A stretch of DNA of 64,000 nucleotides from Adiantum capillus-veneris (lineage: Eukaryota > Streptophyta > Polypodiopsida > Polypodiales > Pteridaceae): assembly GCA_014529385.2 (NCBI GenBank), contig CM043960.1, positions 71,337,410-71,401,409 of the forward strand, written 5' to 3'. Made by a program: the position numbers and the translations under genes. Under the pieces are notes generated by a model. It had not been told where the DNA came from. It saw only the letters and a list, made by a program, of their open reading frames with translations, and made no database searches. Shown one piece after another: positions 33,919-47,400 of the stretch. Numbering within the stretch: position 1 is the first letter of the stretch; each line of letters opens with the position of its first letter.

Positions 33919-35213
33919 GAGCTCTTGACAGCTGTTGTTCCCCTTTCTACACCTGCAGCAGGAGTGTTAGAAGGTAGGCCACTACTAATAAGCCTTGTAG
34001 CCAAGCTTGGAAGAGTGGACAGACCCATATACGCAACAAGAGTAGAGTCAAGGTCTGCTGCTTGATCTTGAATGAAAAGCGGGTCAATTCCTCCTTTTCT
34101 TGAATGTCCTGTGAGAAACGAACATTGAAAGAACAAACAAATGTATGTACTGGTTAATCCCATGGTATCAAAATTCCACTTGCCCAATACAAACTAATAA
34201 GCATCCTCTCTCAACCTAATTGCACAGACACGCACATGATCTGCACACCAGTAGTGAAAAGGAAATGCATTCATTGTAAGAATGACATACGAATAGCGAT
34301 AGAAAGCAAGACACCTGAGTGCGTGTCACAAACTGGTGATGTGGCTGGCCCCCGGACATACACTCACACACCCTGTTGCCTGAATTGCGCAGACAAGCTG
34401 ACATGGCAGCCATCGAAAAATCCATCGCAATACGCGCTGACATGTTGACGTGGCAGGCTGTACGGACAATAGTACGGACGCTCCACTTTTTGCGCTGATA
34501 GGCTATACAAAATTTCAAAAATTACGCTGGCCAGCTTTTGGGCACTATGCTTTAATTTTTTAGAAGCTTTTGGATTACAATTGCTTTTAAGTTTAAGAGC
34601 TTTTGAGTTTGAGATTTTGGGGCTTTGCTTTTGGGCATCCCTTGCAACAATAAATATGTCTGTTGGGCCCTCATTACTCAGAGCATTTGGACGCAGAGTC
34701 TGAGTGTGAGTCCCAGCAGACTCCCTTGTACTTTGTACCAAGATTAATATAAAAAGAAACCGAAAGGGGCACCAGTCTTTGGGGCCAATACCTTTGGGCA
34801 CTGAATTACGCCGGGTTTTGTCGTCTTTTGTGAACTATTTCAAAGTGAATCTCTGTTGTGTTGCGGCAAAATCTTGACTTGGGGTGTCCAAGTTTGTTAC
34901 ATTGCGACTATGGTAGCCAACTGTCTTTCCTACATATAGGAGGCGAGCACCAGCATGGACAAGCTCAAGAATGTCTGTGGATACAATACTAAATCTGCTA
35001 TTTGCATAAGCTTCAATGCTTTCATCGTTAAGAGATTAGGATCCCCATGCCTAGTACTCACCAAAAAGACATTTCCTACTCCATGAGCTTTTTCTTGTTT
35101 TCTTTCATCTTTGTGTAAAAGGCTGTGTAGTTGTTTGAGTTCAAAGAAACGAGTTGCAATGTCATGCTCTTGGTCAAACTCCAAAGAATCATGACCATGC
35201 TGAGGGTTTTCCT
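33919..35213 (-). pseudogene. UPM1: Uroporphyrinogen-III C-methyltransferase pseudogene (SUMT/UPM1-like)
   Basis: SUMT makes precorrin-2 for siroheme in plastids. Minus-strand exon A (35213 to 34315, after an acceptor TTTTGATGCAG) reads HDIATRFFELKQL, then GVGNVFLV and HGDPNLLTMKALKLMQIADL, then in a shifted frame ELVHAGARLLYVGKTVGYHS. It ends RTQ with a plausible donor CAG|GTGTCT. A solo LTR (34324-34901) splits its last codons. Exon B (34108 to about 33919, after acceptor CTCACAG) reads GHSRKGGIDPLFIQDQAA, then STLVAYMGLSTLPSL and AAGVERGTTAV, the C-terminal part of the enzyme. The middle part with the LKGGDP-type SAM loop is absent, GTGPGDP is altered to STRHGDP, and exon B ends in an AG repeat. 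A non-functional remnant. Confidence 0.82.
34324..34901 (+). mobile_element. Solo LTR of the chromodomain gypsy family
   Basis: 578 bp from TGTCACAAACTGG to TTTGTTACA, matching the LTRs at 58376 and 40836, including AAAGGGGCACCAGTCTTTGG and GTGTCCAAGT near the end. It is flanked by GTGCG (34319-34323) and TTGCG (34902-34906), a 5-bp duplication with one mismatch. No internal sequence remains, as after LTR-LTR recombination. It interrupts an exon of the SUMT pseudogene. Confidence 0.87.
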
Positions 35214-36226
35214 CTGCATCAAAATGGAAAACATTGAATTATTAACAATCAGCTTGTTAAAACTAGCCTGCCCTCTCGACACACATTACTATACTCCAAT
35301 TACTTCCCACATTATGATCTCTAACCACCATTGACTCCTCCTTTGTCTTTACTGAACCACAACCAAGGCACCACAGACATCCCCGACAAAACCATTGCAA
35401 ACAACATTTACAAAAAAGCGCATTGTTGAAAAACCTCCTAGACATCAAAGTGAATATCCAGAGAGTTATTGATCACCTCCAACAAGCATAGGACCACCAT
35501 GGTGTGGCACATGCTAAAAAAGCAGAGGAATCACAACAAAATCATCTTCCTCTGGTGATTAACGCGAGAAATGGAAGGCGTAGGTGTTCCTTTATTAGAG
35601 GGAATTTAAAAGCAACAAAAGCACAAGTGTTTCACCATTGACAAAAACTCTATGGGGAGTTGGGCATGAATCCAAGGGACAACAACACGATCATTGATTA
35701 CTCATAAAACCTTGTTCTGAGTGTTTGCCAAGAATAGAGGTCTCATTAAACTTTGCTGGCTGCTAAAGACGAGAACAATACACAAGGTGATAGCTCTCAA
35801 CCAACATTTTCTTTCATTCTACACAGACACACACACACACACACACACACAACACTGTAGTGGTTCGCATACCTTATGCTCCTCCTCTACAGAAATCTCC
35901 TTGCGAGCAAAGACTTTGGTGCTTGCTCCTTCTTGCTCTCGTCCTCGCATTGGCAAAGGATTTCTTCAACAAGGGCTATTCTTACAAATCAACACTGTTT
36001 TTATTACGAGAGCATAAAAAAAAAATCATGAAAACAGCCTTGAAAGCCTAAAAAACAGCCTAAAAAATGTGTACGCAATTTGATAGGCACCAAGCCTATA
36101 TCTTCGTGCAAGCAAGCAGTGCCAACAAATTTACAATACAATGCGAACATAAACATATCGTTTTCCACCCAGCGACCCTCTATTTCCATCGATCGAGTAC
36201 ATCACAGCCGAGTGTTGGGAGAAGCG
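35214..36226. other. Upstream region of the RMR-type gene
   Basis: About 1 kb between the SUMT remnant and the RMR start codon. It contains a (CA)n tract at about 35825-35850 and no recognised gene. It should hold the RMR promoter and 5' UTR, but I see no convincing TATA box and cannot place the transcription start. Confidence 0.45.
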
Positions 36227-36455
36227 ATGCCGGCAAGCGTAGGAGCAGGAGGCGATGTGGGCGATGAGGAAGGAGGAGGTGGCGGCGGAAGAGGTATTTG
36301 GGCAGGGATCGTGAGGCGAAGAGAGGTGCTGCTCAGCGTGGCTGGCCTCACAGTTGTCATATTTACCCTTCTCGTGTCCCGCGTCAGCGCCACCCTGCTT
36401 CTCATTACACCGTCCAACGAGTCCATTGTCTTTCCAGATGTGGAAGCCAGCTTCG
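36227..36455 (+). CDS. RMR: RMR exon 1 (signal peptide and start of PA domain)
   Basis: ATG at 36227 opens 76 codons plus one base: a Gly/Glu-rich start, [16 protein letters not shown] and LLVSRVSAT as a signal segment with likely cleavage after VSA, then [14 protein letters not shown]. NxS is a possible glycosylation site. The donor is CTTCG|GTATTC. The frame stays open about 35 codons past the donor, but those residues do not fit the family. Confidence 0.85.
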
Positions 36456-38444
36456 GTATTCGCTCTTCAGCCCTCTTTGTTCCTTTTATTGGCTTTATTA
36501 TTCAAATGGGATTATACTCAACTGGCCTGCGTACTAAATGTGATTGCTTTCTACTGGATGCCTGAGTTTTGCGAGGAGTTTTTTTTTTGTCTTTTTGGGT
36601 GGGGTGGAGTTGGAGAGGTCCCTTATGTTTTTTGAGGGTTTGGCTTCTAGAGTCTCTGGAGATGGAATGCTGAAGAGCTTCAGGTCTGACTAGGAGGTTT
36701 ATTTGGGGTGGTTGTGTTTCTTGAGGATTTTGTCTTCCAAGGAGTCTCTGGAGCCTCCCTCTCTCAGATTTGAGCTGTACAACAAGGGCCATCGTTGAGC
36801 GTATGACGTGGAATAATGCATTGGACCTGTTTCAGGATGTTGGGAGAGCTTCTTGATCCTTCAAAAAGAGTATCTCTTTGCTTTTTGTTAGTAGCTGGGA
36901 GCCATGAATTGGATTCTTTGTCATCTCATTCGAAATCTCACATACGGTTGTTTAAGTGACACATTTTATGGAAGATTATAGTTTCCACCATTCAAGAATT
37001 GAGTTGTGAAAGATTACATTTTCCACCGTCCAAGAATGAGGGATTATGATGCTATGGGTAATTGGATAATGGATGGCTTCCTTCAATCATAAATAGTAAT
37101 ATCATGAAATTTTTTTCTTCCATGCAATCCAAGCCTCAACAAAAATCTGCTGCAGTACCGAATTAACTTTCAACAAAATGATTCAATCTTTATTCTCTCC
37201 TCACCAATGAGAGACTCTTCACAAGAATGAACAATGTTACAATTGTTTGAATCAGAACAATACTTTTCGTACTTGCCTTGTTTTGAAGAATTAATCTAGT
37301 CTAAACAACCTCCACCAAAGAAGCCAAAGCCTACCGCAGGACTTGTTTGTCAATGTGGTCGAAATTTCTTCTCATGACGAACTTTGAGAGTTATATTATG
37401 TCATGATTGTGACATATTGTTTGTCTTTATATTACCTTCTTACTTGATTCTTTTGCAGATATGAAGACGCACCGGATCCTAGACCCCCGATTCTCCAAAG
37501 GATGCGTCCCTTCGTCCAAGAGTCTCACTTGTTCGGTAAATAGCCATGCCTCTTCAACGAATGGCTGCACCTTTATGCCGAAGGGTCACGATTTTACATC
37601 AGAAGGACACGACTATTGGCCTAGAGACATGTCTTTTGACCTATGGTCATGTCTCTTCATTGTGTCTCTTTAGTTTCTATATAAGAACGCCTTTGTAACA
37701 CATTTCAATAAAGGAATGAATCAAACACAGAGTCTTCTAAGTCTTATCTCTGAGTCAAGTTTAGGTTTCTTAAGTCTTAATCATGAGTTTAAGTACTTAA
37801 TTAAGGATTAGTAAAATCCTCACAGTGGTATTAGAGCAATATTTTTTTTCGAGACCCGAAGGTTGGGAGCTTCTCGCCCTCGCCGCTACACTCTACCCCC
37901 TTTCTGGAGTTGCATGGAAGCAGAAGAACGGTGGTACAGACATATACCAACATATGAGGTAACTTGATATTTTTGTTCCAATTATATACATAAAAGGACA
38001 GTAATGAATGTGTGCGGTGTACCCGGCCAAATTCGGCACCTCTTCGCGATCGGTGTCACGTGACACATCCAACCCCTTGTGTCCGTGGACAAGCTATAGC
38101 TTGACAAGGGTTCAGTTCAGTCCAATCAGTCTAGCTTAGGAAGTGTTCTGACACTTTTGTGAGTCTGTTCGCAGACCGTGCATGCCCAAGCACTTAGGGT
38201 AGATGCATATCCTCTAGTTGCACACAACATGATCATCAACATTACCATCAGAATCCATCAAGAGCATTTTCCAGTGCATAAAACCTATTTTCCCTATATT
38301 TGATATTTTTCACTTATTATTTTAAGTGACTTTTGTTGGGAAACGGGGCAGGGTAATTTGCATAAGGCAATATATAAGAAAACCAGCGCTTGCATTATCT
38401 GGCAGAAGAGCAGGAAGTGCACAGGCAATTGAATTGCTGCAGGC

Positions 38445-38480
<36 letters not shown>

Positions 38481-41400
38481 AAAGGACTCCCAAGAACACT
38501 TATGTTTTCATCATTTGAAGCTTGGCATTTCTTCAGCACTTCAGCGTTTCCAAGCCAGCAGAACTCCATTGCCTAGCAGCATCAGATCTGCGTTTTTCAG
38601 CTTGTAAAAGCAGCGTTCATCAGCAATAAGGGCCAGCAAATCAAGTTAGCAAAACAGTGTTTCCCTCTACAGTCCAACTAGCGCTTTTAGGACAGTCCAA
38701 CCAATGTTTTTGACAACAGCAGGTAGCGTTTTTGAAACAACAGAAATTCAGTGAATAAAAAGTAGCAAGATCAACGTTTTTCTATCAGCAGCATGTACAA
38801 CAGAAGATAGAGATTCAAGTCGTCGTCGTCGTCGTCACCGTTGTCTCCACTCATTGCATCATAGCTTCCCAAGTTTGCATCAGTGTCTTGTACCAGATTG
38901 TGCAATCAATAGCATAGACCTCTCTCGCCATCGGGAGAGGGGCCCTTGGAGGAGGGTTTGACAACTTATTGGTGTCGTATTCTTCTCTCTCTATCTCGCG
39001 GTCTCACGCACAGTGTCTATTCACTTTGTTTGTGATCACTTGCACTCTCTCATTAAGGAAATGGAAGGCTCTCCCTTTCGTAAGTAAAAGGAACCTTGAG
39101 CACGATCGGATCACTCATCTTGAGAAAGAACAACATTCACTTCCGTTGCACCTTACATTGATATCAGAGCTTTGACAGTGTTCTGTATCACTCGAGGAAA
39201 GAACCACATAATTTTGTTTTTGCTTGTTGCGATCGCACGTAACCCAAGTCCTTTTGGGTGTGCCGATTACTAATCATGTTTTTGAAGAGTGATAGGAAAC
39301 CCAAGAAAGAAGGGCTTGTCCAGCCTCCCCTTGTGCCTCTTTTCACTCATTGAGAGCGGACCGTGCACTTAGCGGCCGACCAATTGACGTGAGGTGGGAA
39401 AAAGCAACCTTGGTGTGAGCGCATGGCCGCCAAGGGGTGCGCCGCGGAAAAGAGCAGAACTCTGGTGAAGAGAAGATCCTTCTCTAACACAGACTGCAAG
39501 CTAAAGAAGAATCCCAAGACCCTCAAGAACCCAAGACCCACAAGAATCCAAGTTTCTCGTGAACTTAAGAACCAAAGATCACAGTGTATGGTCATCATCC
39601 GAAGTGGCATGGTTACTTCGTATGGAGGTGATGGACATGATAGTAGCGAAGGAGAATCTCACCACCAAGGAGGTTTTTCTGACTCTCCTCCTTTCCCATC
39701 TACGCCACGGGTTGTACCAAATCCCATGGAGGCTTTGATCAAGTCGATGATGGACATGATGGCACAACAACAAGAAGCGAATCGCGTTGCGTTGGCACAA
39801 CAAGAAGCGAATCGCATTTCCATGGAGCGTGATCGCTAAACCAGACAGGAATTCTTGGACCGTGAAGCGTGCCGAGCGGCCGAGGACCGCAAAGAAAGAA
39901 AAGTACAAAGAAAGGAGGCGGCCGAAGAAAGACGAGCGGCCTTGGAGGCCGATCGTGAGTCACAAAGAGAACTACGCATGCAAGAATTGGTTCGTCAGGT
40001 TCTCGCCTCGAAGTCCGAGTTAGCCAAAGATGTTGGTAGTTCATCAAGTGGCACCAGCCGAGATGCGGACTCCAACAATCTAGTCACAGAGAAATTGACT
40101 TTCAGTAAGTATGATGGTAAGATGATGCTACGATTATTCATTCTTGGTTGCATTAATTTAATGCTTATTTTGCAACAACTAAGAAAACAGGCAATAGCAA
40201 GGTTTTGACGGCAGCCATGTACCTTGCCGGTGATGCCATTAATTGGTACTACGCATGGTAAGAGGTACAGTTGGCCGCGCACCTAGAGGAAGCTGACGAA
40301 GACGCGTCCCTTTCCTTCAATTGGGTCGACTTCCAAGACAAGCTCAAGGCGTGGTTTATGCCACCACAGTACCTTGCACGATTGAAGGATGATTGGCGCG
40401 CTCTTAAGCAAAATGGTATACTAGTTATGTCTTTCTCTAGTCGTGTTTTGCAGCTCGGCACTCAATTATGCAAATCGGATGCGGAGCGCAAGGAGGCATC
40501 CCTTTATGTGCCTCCTCCTTCTTGCCCCAATCCTGCACTACATCGCAACACGCACCTACCAGTACCCTCTGCTTCGCGCTTTCAAATGGTATCAGAGTCC
40601 TAGGGTTTCAAAACAGCTCTGCGCAGTCTGCTAGACAGCGAGTTAAAATTGCTCTCCTGCGACGATTTTCGCTTCCATCGCGAAGCCCCTTGCTTCCGCA
40701 AGAGGGTCACCATAACTGCCAAAATAGCCCAAAACAGACTGTTTTTAGGTCAAAACAGGTGATTTACAGGTTATTACATGTCAAAATAGCAATACGCAGG
40801 TGTACCAAAGTTGTGGGATCCCATGTATTGATGTTTGTCACGACAAATTGAGTGAAAAGCTGAGTACAGGTGCTTGAAATTGCACACATTAGCTGAAATT
40901 TCAGATTTGGATTGTCTGTGGCTCTTTGTATGCAAAGTCTTGTGGTTGCTACTATTTGCTGAAATTTTCAGCCTATTGCATCTCTTTTGTACACACACTT
41001 GTGGTTACGCAAAATTGGCTTGCTTTATTTACGCAAGAGAATCAAAGAGAGATTCTTTTGCTTTATTTTTAAAAGCTTTTGATTTTGAAGCTTTTGGGCT
41101 CTGCTTTTGGCATCCCTTGTAAACCAAGTGGGCAGGCCTCCCACTTCTCAGAGCATCTGGAGGCAGAGGCTGAGAGTGAGAGCCTCCCACTCACTTGTAC
41201 TTTTGCAAGAGATTAATACAAAAAGAAATACCGAAAGGGGCGCAGTCTTTGGGGCCAATATCTCTAGGCACGGAACTCCGCCGGGCCAGTGTCGAATCAA
41301 TTGTGAACTGTGAACTGCTTTGAAGTGAATTCTTGTGGTGCCGCAGTAGAATCTCGACTTGGGAGTGTCCAAGTCTGTCACAGTGGTATCAGAGCACGGC

Positions 41401-44400
41401 CGATTTCTCTTCTACGGGAGATCCGATCCTTTTTACGCGGCACTTATGGCTTCAGACAAAGATCAATCGACTTCCTCTGCATCCGGAGATGTGGGAAGAG
41501 ATTACAACGAAGATTCACGCGAGGAGTACGGCCCGCCTCCGCCTACTCAGGCGGAGATCGAAGAGATGGAGCGTCGACGATTGATCGGCGATGCAACAAA
41601 GATGATGCCAAATTTTGCGAGGGACTTGAAATTTGCAAAATTTATGAGCCAGACCTCCTTCGATGAGGTGCATGCACAGTGGTGGCAGACTACAGAACCA
41701 CCCCTCAAACCAGCACTAAAGAAACCTGCTACTCCAAGGATGTACACAGAGCAAGAATTAGTAGAGGTGGTTGATGCACAAATTGCTCAGCTTTTTGACA
41801 CGCAAAACAAAGCAGAAAAGCACGACAAAAAGCAGAAGAAAGGAACTGACTTTTCGGGTTATTTGGGTCGTCAGTCTACATTTGCGTCGGCAAGAAAAAA
41901 GAAGCGTGTTCGATTTGAAGGAGTACCCAATTCTTCTTCTTCTTCTTGTTCTTCTTCTGACAGTTCTTCTAGCTCTTTTGACTCGAGCGAAGAAGACAGA
42001 AAATCCAAAAAGCGAAGCAAAAAGCAAAGCTTCGAAAAGGGTAAGAAAAAGGCAAAGAAGCCTAAAGCTCGCCCAGTGATTGACAGTTCTACAGAGGACT
42101 CGTCTTTGGATAGTTCGGACTCTGACGACATCAGCTTTTATTCAAAGAAGAAGAATTTTTATAAAGCCAACCAATATGACTTTCTAGAAGATAAAAGCAA
42201 GAAAGTCCGAGAGTTTAAGGAAGGTGGACCATCAATTAAATTTGACACGTTTTCTGGTTATAGAGATGCTTCGAAGGCTTTGTCTTTCATACAGCAGTTT
42301 GACATAGCTTTCTCAGGAGGGCGTTACTCAGAGCACTCCAAGATTCGGAGGGCTACCTCTTACTTCAAGGGAAATGCTTGAACTTGGTGGTCCATTGGTC
42401 CATTGCCAATCAAATGGTTGAAATTTAAAAGGCTTTTTATTTCTTCTCGGCTGACTCGAGAGTATGAATGCGACATACGAACTGCTTGGAACCATCTTCG
42501 GATGACTAAGAAGGATACAGTGGATGCTTATTGTGAGAGATTTTCTACCCGCCTCTTCATTTAAGAAGATCTCGTTCAAAGAACAGATTGAGCGGTTTAC
42601 CTTGGGTCTTCCTACAGAGATCCGAGATCAGTGCTTAGAACAAAAATCAGCTTCCATTCAGGAGCCGATGAGTCATGCGAAACGAGGTTTTGCCATTCAC
42701 TCAGGTAGTCTGACCTACCCCACATATGAAATCATGACGCAAAGGGCCGAACAGACTTCGAAAAATGAAAGTAGAAAGAGGAAGAGCAACCCAGAAAAGA
42801 AGAAAAGGATGCACAACCCAAACTCACTCCTCAAGAGGAGCTCTCTACATCAAGGAGGGGAAATGCTTTGGATGCGAGGAAACTTGGCATATCTCTGCGA
42901 AGTGCCCTAAAAAGGCACCGAAAGAACAAAATGACAAGGACGATGAAAGGCCTGAGAGTTCGAGAGTAGCTGAGGAACGTGGACGAAAAGGCAAGATGAA
43001 AGCAGGATTGGTTCCAGATTGCGTGGGTACTGACCCAGCACGATGGACGAGAGTACAGAACTTTGCCGAGCTTGGGGCAAAGTGAAAGACCAAGAAGCCT
43101 TGATCTTCTTTGATGGAGGAGCCAAGGCCAACTTCATTTCACCTGAATTGGCGGCGCGGCTCGAGATCACACCCGATTGGATGGGACCACTAGCAGAGGC
43201 AGTTCTGGCGGCACCCGATAGGGGCGTAGCCATTACACCTGTCATTGGCAAACTTCGGTTGCATTGTCAGGGGTATTCGGGGCATGAGGACTTCTACATA
43301 ATGCCTTTGGAAGGTTGTGATGTCCTCTTGGGAATTCCCTGGTACCACAAGAACAACGCCGTGGTCGACTATCGGGTGAGAAAAGCAACTTTGACTACAG
43401 AGAAGGGCAGAACCATTGTACTCGATGTAAAACTTAAGGGTGAGGCTGTTCCTATTGTATCGGCTTCGGCCATTTCAAAATTAATGAATCCAGTCTGTTT
43501 GTTCACTCGATCTTCTTGAGAGAGATGAATGATGAGAATAGGACAAATATGTCTGAACTTGATAAAGAACGCCAATATTTTCTTCACACTCATGCCTATT
43601 GCTTCTCAGAGGGCGTGCTAGGTGAGTTACCACCCACTCGTCCTGAAGATCATACTATTGATATGATACTTGGAAGCGTGCATCTTATCGAGTGAGCCGA
43701 GCCCACAACGAAGAAATTATGGACCAAGGGAAAGACCTCTTGGAAAAGGGTCTTGTCTAGCTTAGTATTGCTCTCCTGTGTTGTTGGTTTTGAAGAAAGA
43801 CGGATCTTGGAGAATGTGCATTGATTATAGAGCTCTCAACAAAATCACCATCAAGAACAAATTTCTGATTCCTTGAATCGATGATATACTTGACAGACTT
43901 CAAGGATCCTCGTGCTTTAGCAGGATCGACTCGAAAAGTGGATATCATCAGATCCGAATCGCGCCGGGAGATGTCTACAAGACAACCTTTCGGATGACTT
44001 TTGGGTTATTTGAGTTTTTGGTGATACCTTTTGGCCTAACCAATGCTCCTGCGACATTTAACCGGATGATGGACAGGATTTTTCAAGAGTACAGACTATT
44101 TGTTGGCACTTTCTTTGATGACATCATTGTTTTCTCCAAGGATGAGGCAGAACATAGAGAACATCGGCTTCAAGTCTTTCAGGCATTACGAGATCACAAG
44201 TTAGTGATTAATGCGAAGAAAAGTGAATTTTTCTTACCGGAGATACACTTTTTGGGACACATTGTCTCAGCACAGGAGTGCAAATGGACCCGACGAAGAT
44301 AGAGACTATCCGTGATTGGCCCGATTTGAAGAATGTCCATGAAGTTAGAAGCTTCTTGGGATTGTGTTCGTACTACAGGCGGTTCATTAGAAAGTTTACA

Positions 44401-47400
44401 GAGGTTGCTTCCCCTTTGCATATCTTGACACATAAAGGAGTCCCTTTCTCATGTGGACCCACAGAGGTGACTGCCTTTCAGACTTTGAAAGAGAAATTGA
44501 CTACAGGATCAATTTTGACTTTACCGGACTTGCAGAAGTCATTTGAAGTATATTGTGATGCTTGTGGTCGTAGTCTGGGTGCGGTCTTAATGCAAGAAGG
44601 CCATGTCATTGCTTACGAGAGCCGATTATTCTCAAGGCCGGAATTGACAACACAAATTTATGAGAAAGAGCTTTTGGCGGTTATCCATGCTCTTACTCAG
44701 TGGCGACATTACCTACTCGGAGCGGATTTTACTTTCTTCACAGACCATCAGAGTTTACGCTACTTCTTGTCACAGAAGCAGCTATTGGAAAAGCAGATGC
44801 GGTGGGCGAACATCTTGTCACAGTTTCACTTTCAGATTGTCCATGTGCAGGGACAGAAGAATTTGGTGGCAAATGCTTTGTCTCGGAAGCCGTTGGTTGT
44901 GGCTATTCCCGCGATACATCATAGGAGCTTCGAGGATATGGTCGATCAGTATGTCACGGATACAGATTTTGCAGACATTTTCACACGGATACAGGATGGG
45001 GAGATAGTAGCAGGATATTCCATTCGGGATGGCTACTTGATGAGGAAAACCATGTTGTGCGTTACACAGCCGTTGAGGGAAAAGGTTATGACCGAATGCC
45101 ACCGTCCACCTTTTACGGGTCACTGCGGCATTGCTACCACCTTGAAAGGGGTAGAGAAGTACTTCTTTTGGCCGAGACTCAAGAAGGATGTGGATGAGTT
45201 TGTGCGCACGTGCTTGGTATGCCAGAAGGTCAAGTTTGACAGGCATAAAGCACAGGGATTGTTATAGCCTTTGCCCATACCCACCCGTCCCTGGGAAAGT
45301 ATTGCAATGGATTTCATTTTTGATCTCCCGAGAACACGGAGTGGTCATGATGGTATCTGGACTGTTATTGACAGATTTAGCAAGTAGGCTCATTTCATTT
45401 CAGTGAAGAAAACAGTCAAGCCGGATCACTTAGCGAGATTGTTTGTGTCCCAGATCTTCAGATTACATGCCATGCCCGAGATGATTGTCTGCGACAGGGA
45501 CCCCAAATTCACAAGTTTGTTTTGGAAGGCAATTTGGGAGAACATTGGCACGCGGTTGCAGTTCTCGTCATCTTTCCACCCGCAGACCGATGGGAGGCGT
45601 CGAATCTTTTGTAGCTTCATGGATGCTGCCTATGATAGGTGGAGGTTGTGTAGAAGCTTTTACCTCTATGGATGCATTACATGAGGAGCTAGAAGCTTTA
45701 TGGAACTCCCCCTTTCCTGAGCTATGCCAAATAGATTGGTTTTGCCTTGGAACCCAAACTAGCTATGGAATAGTGTGTAGCATTCTGTGATCTTTCCCTT
45801 CCCATGATCTTCCATCGGCTTTGGAATTACAAGGCTTGACTCACATGGTTTCGTAGTGGATAGGAAAGAACACGATTTACGTTTAGGTACCCAAATTCAA
45901 TCATTCCATCATAGTAGCCTTGGGCTTCTAATAGTTGTTTGGGAATCCAACATGATTTGGTTTTCACCTTCCTAACCTGAGTGGACGCCTTCCTTCGAGG
46001 CTTCCTTTGCGAATTAACTTGAACCATAGGGGGGTCCGATAACGATGGGGGTCCGATAACGATACCTTGGGGACCCATTGATATGTACCCTTGGTCAGAT
46101 CACGTGGAGCCTTTGATGTAGCACTGTCTGTCGTAGCCATGGATGTAACAGACTTGGACACTCCAAGTCAAGAATCAATCACGACAGCACCAAATAACCA
46201 CTTCAAAACAATTCACAGATCACAATAGATTTGCACTGGCTCGGCGGAGTTCCGTGCCTAGAGATATTGGCCCCAAACACTGGCGCCCCTTTCGGTATTT
46301 CTTTTTATATTAATCAATCATCAAAGTACAAGAGAGCGGTTAGGGTTTCACTCTCAAACTCTGCGTCCAGATGCTTTGAGAAGTGAGGCCCTCACCACTA
46401 ATTTAAAGGTTACAAGGGATGCCCAAAAGCAGAGCCCCAAAAGCTTGAAAGCAAAAGCAGATTCTCTCTCTCTCTCTCAATGAGAGTTAGTAAAAAGCGA
46501 GTTCTCTTTTTCTCTTTCTTTCTCCTAAATCAAAGCGAAAAGCTGAGATTTGCGTCGCTCAAAATTTTCCAAAATTTATTTATTTTATTTTTAATATTCC
46601 GCCTTCGCGATTTCCGGAAATTAGGGTTTTTGGCAGAAATTAGGGTTTTTGCTGTCCGCCACGTCATCACTTTGTGACATACCCCCCTCTTGAAAGAATT
46701 GTAATCGACCGCGATTACGCCTGGAAAACTGACAAAAGCCATAAACCGTCTTAGCAAACACTGACTGTTAGTACCTACGTACTAGGAACACGCATCTAGC
46801 ACATGTACAAAATCGACAGTCACATCACACGACATCACAGGACATCACCAGACATCACAGGACATCACCAGACATCACAGAACATCACATGACATTCAAC
46901 ATTCATTCGGATCTTAGACCATGATTTATCGGCAATGTAGCTAGCAATCACATCTAGGTCCAATCAGGACCTCATCGATGTCCGATTGACTAACCCCTAT
47001 TGCAACCATGTCTATTCGAGATTAATCAGACCAAAATGCTGCAGTCATTTCGGCTATCAGTTCCTGCACTCAAAAGAAGTCAAGAACAAATCAGTATCAT
47101 TATCAGGAATTCCATTTCATAAAGTCATCCAACAGAATACTGTCAGCTCTCAGTATCCCTGAAGCTCAAAGAGACATCAGTGACTTTAGTATCAAAATCA
47201 AGGCATCTGTTGACAAGGGAGCGGAGTGACTCCCCTCTTGTGCATCCCACTGCACCAGATCTCCGGCCAAGCTGAATTCTGGGTTACATTTGGAGTAGAC
47301 TATGCTAAACCAAAACATCGAGGTAAAGTTTCACAATCCGAGGAGTATCTGCTAGGTCCTCCTCCTCCATCCACTTCGCATCAAATGCAGGAAAGTTCTT

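Noticed and set aside
36456-36565. Continuation of RMR exon 1 past 36455 (frame open to 36565)
   Set aside because: Residues after the GTATTC donor do not fit the protein family, while splicing to 62103 restores the PA domain exactly.
41758-42131. Leu- and Arg-rich frames overlapping the gypsy Gag Ser-rich region (also 51500 area)
   Set aside because: Alternate frames of a low-complexity Ser/Lys region; no support beyond openness.
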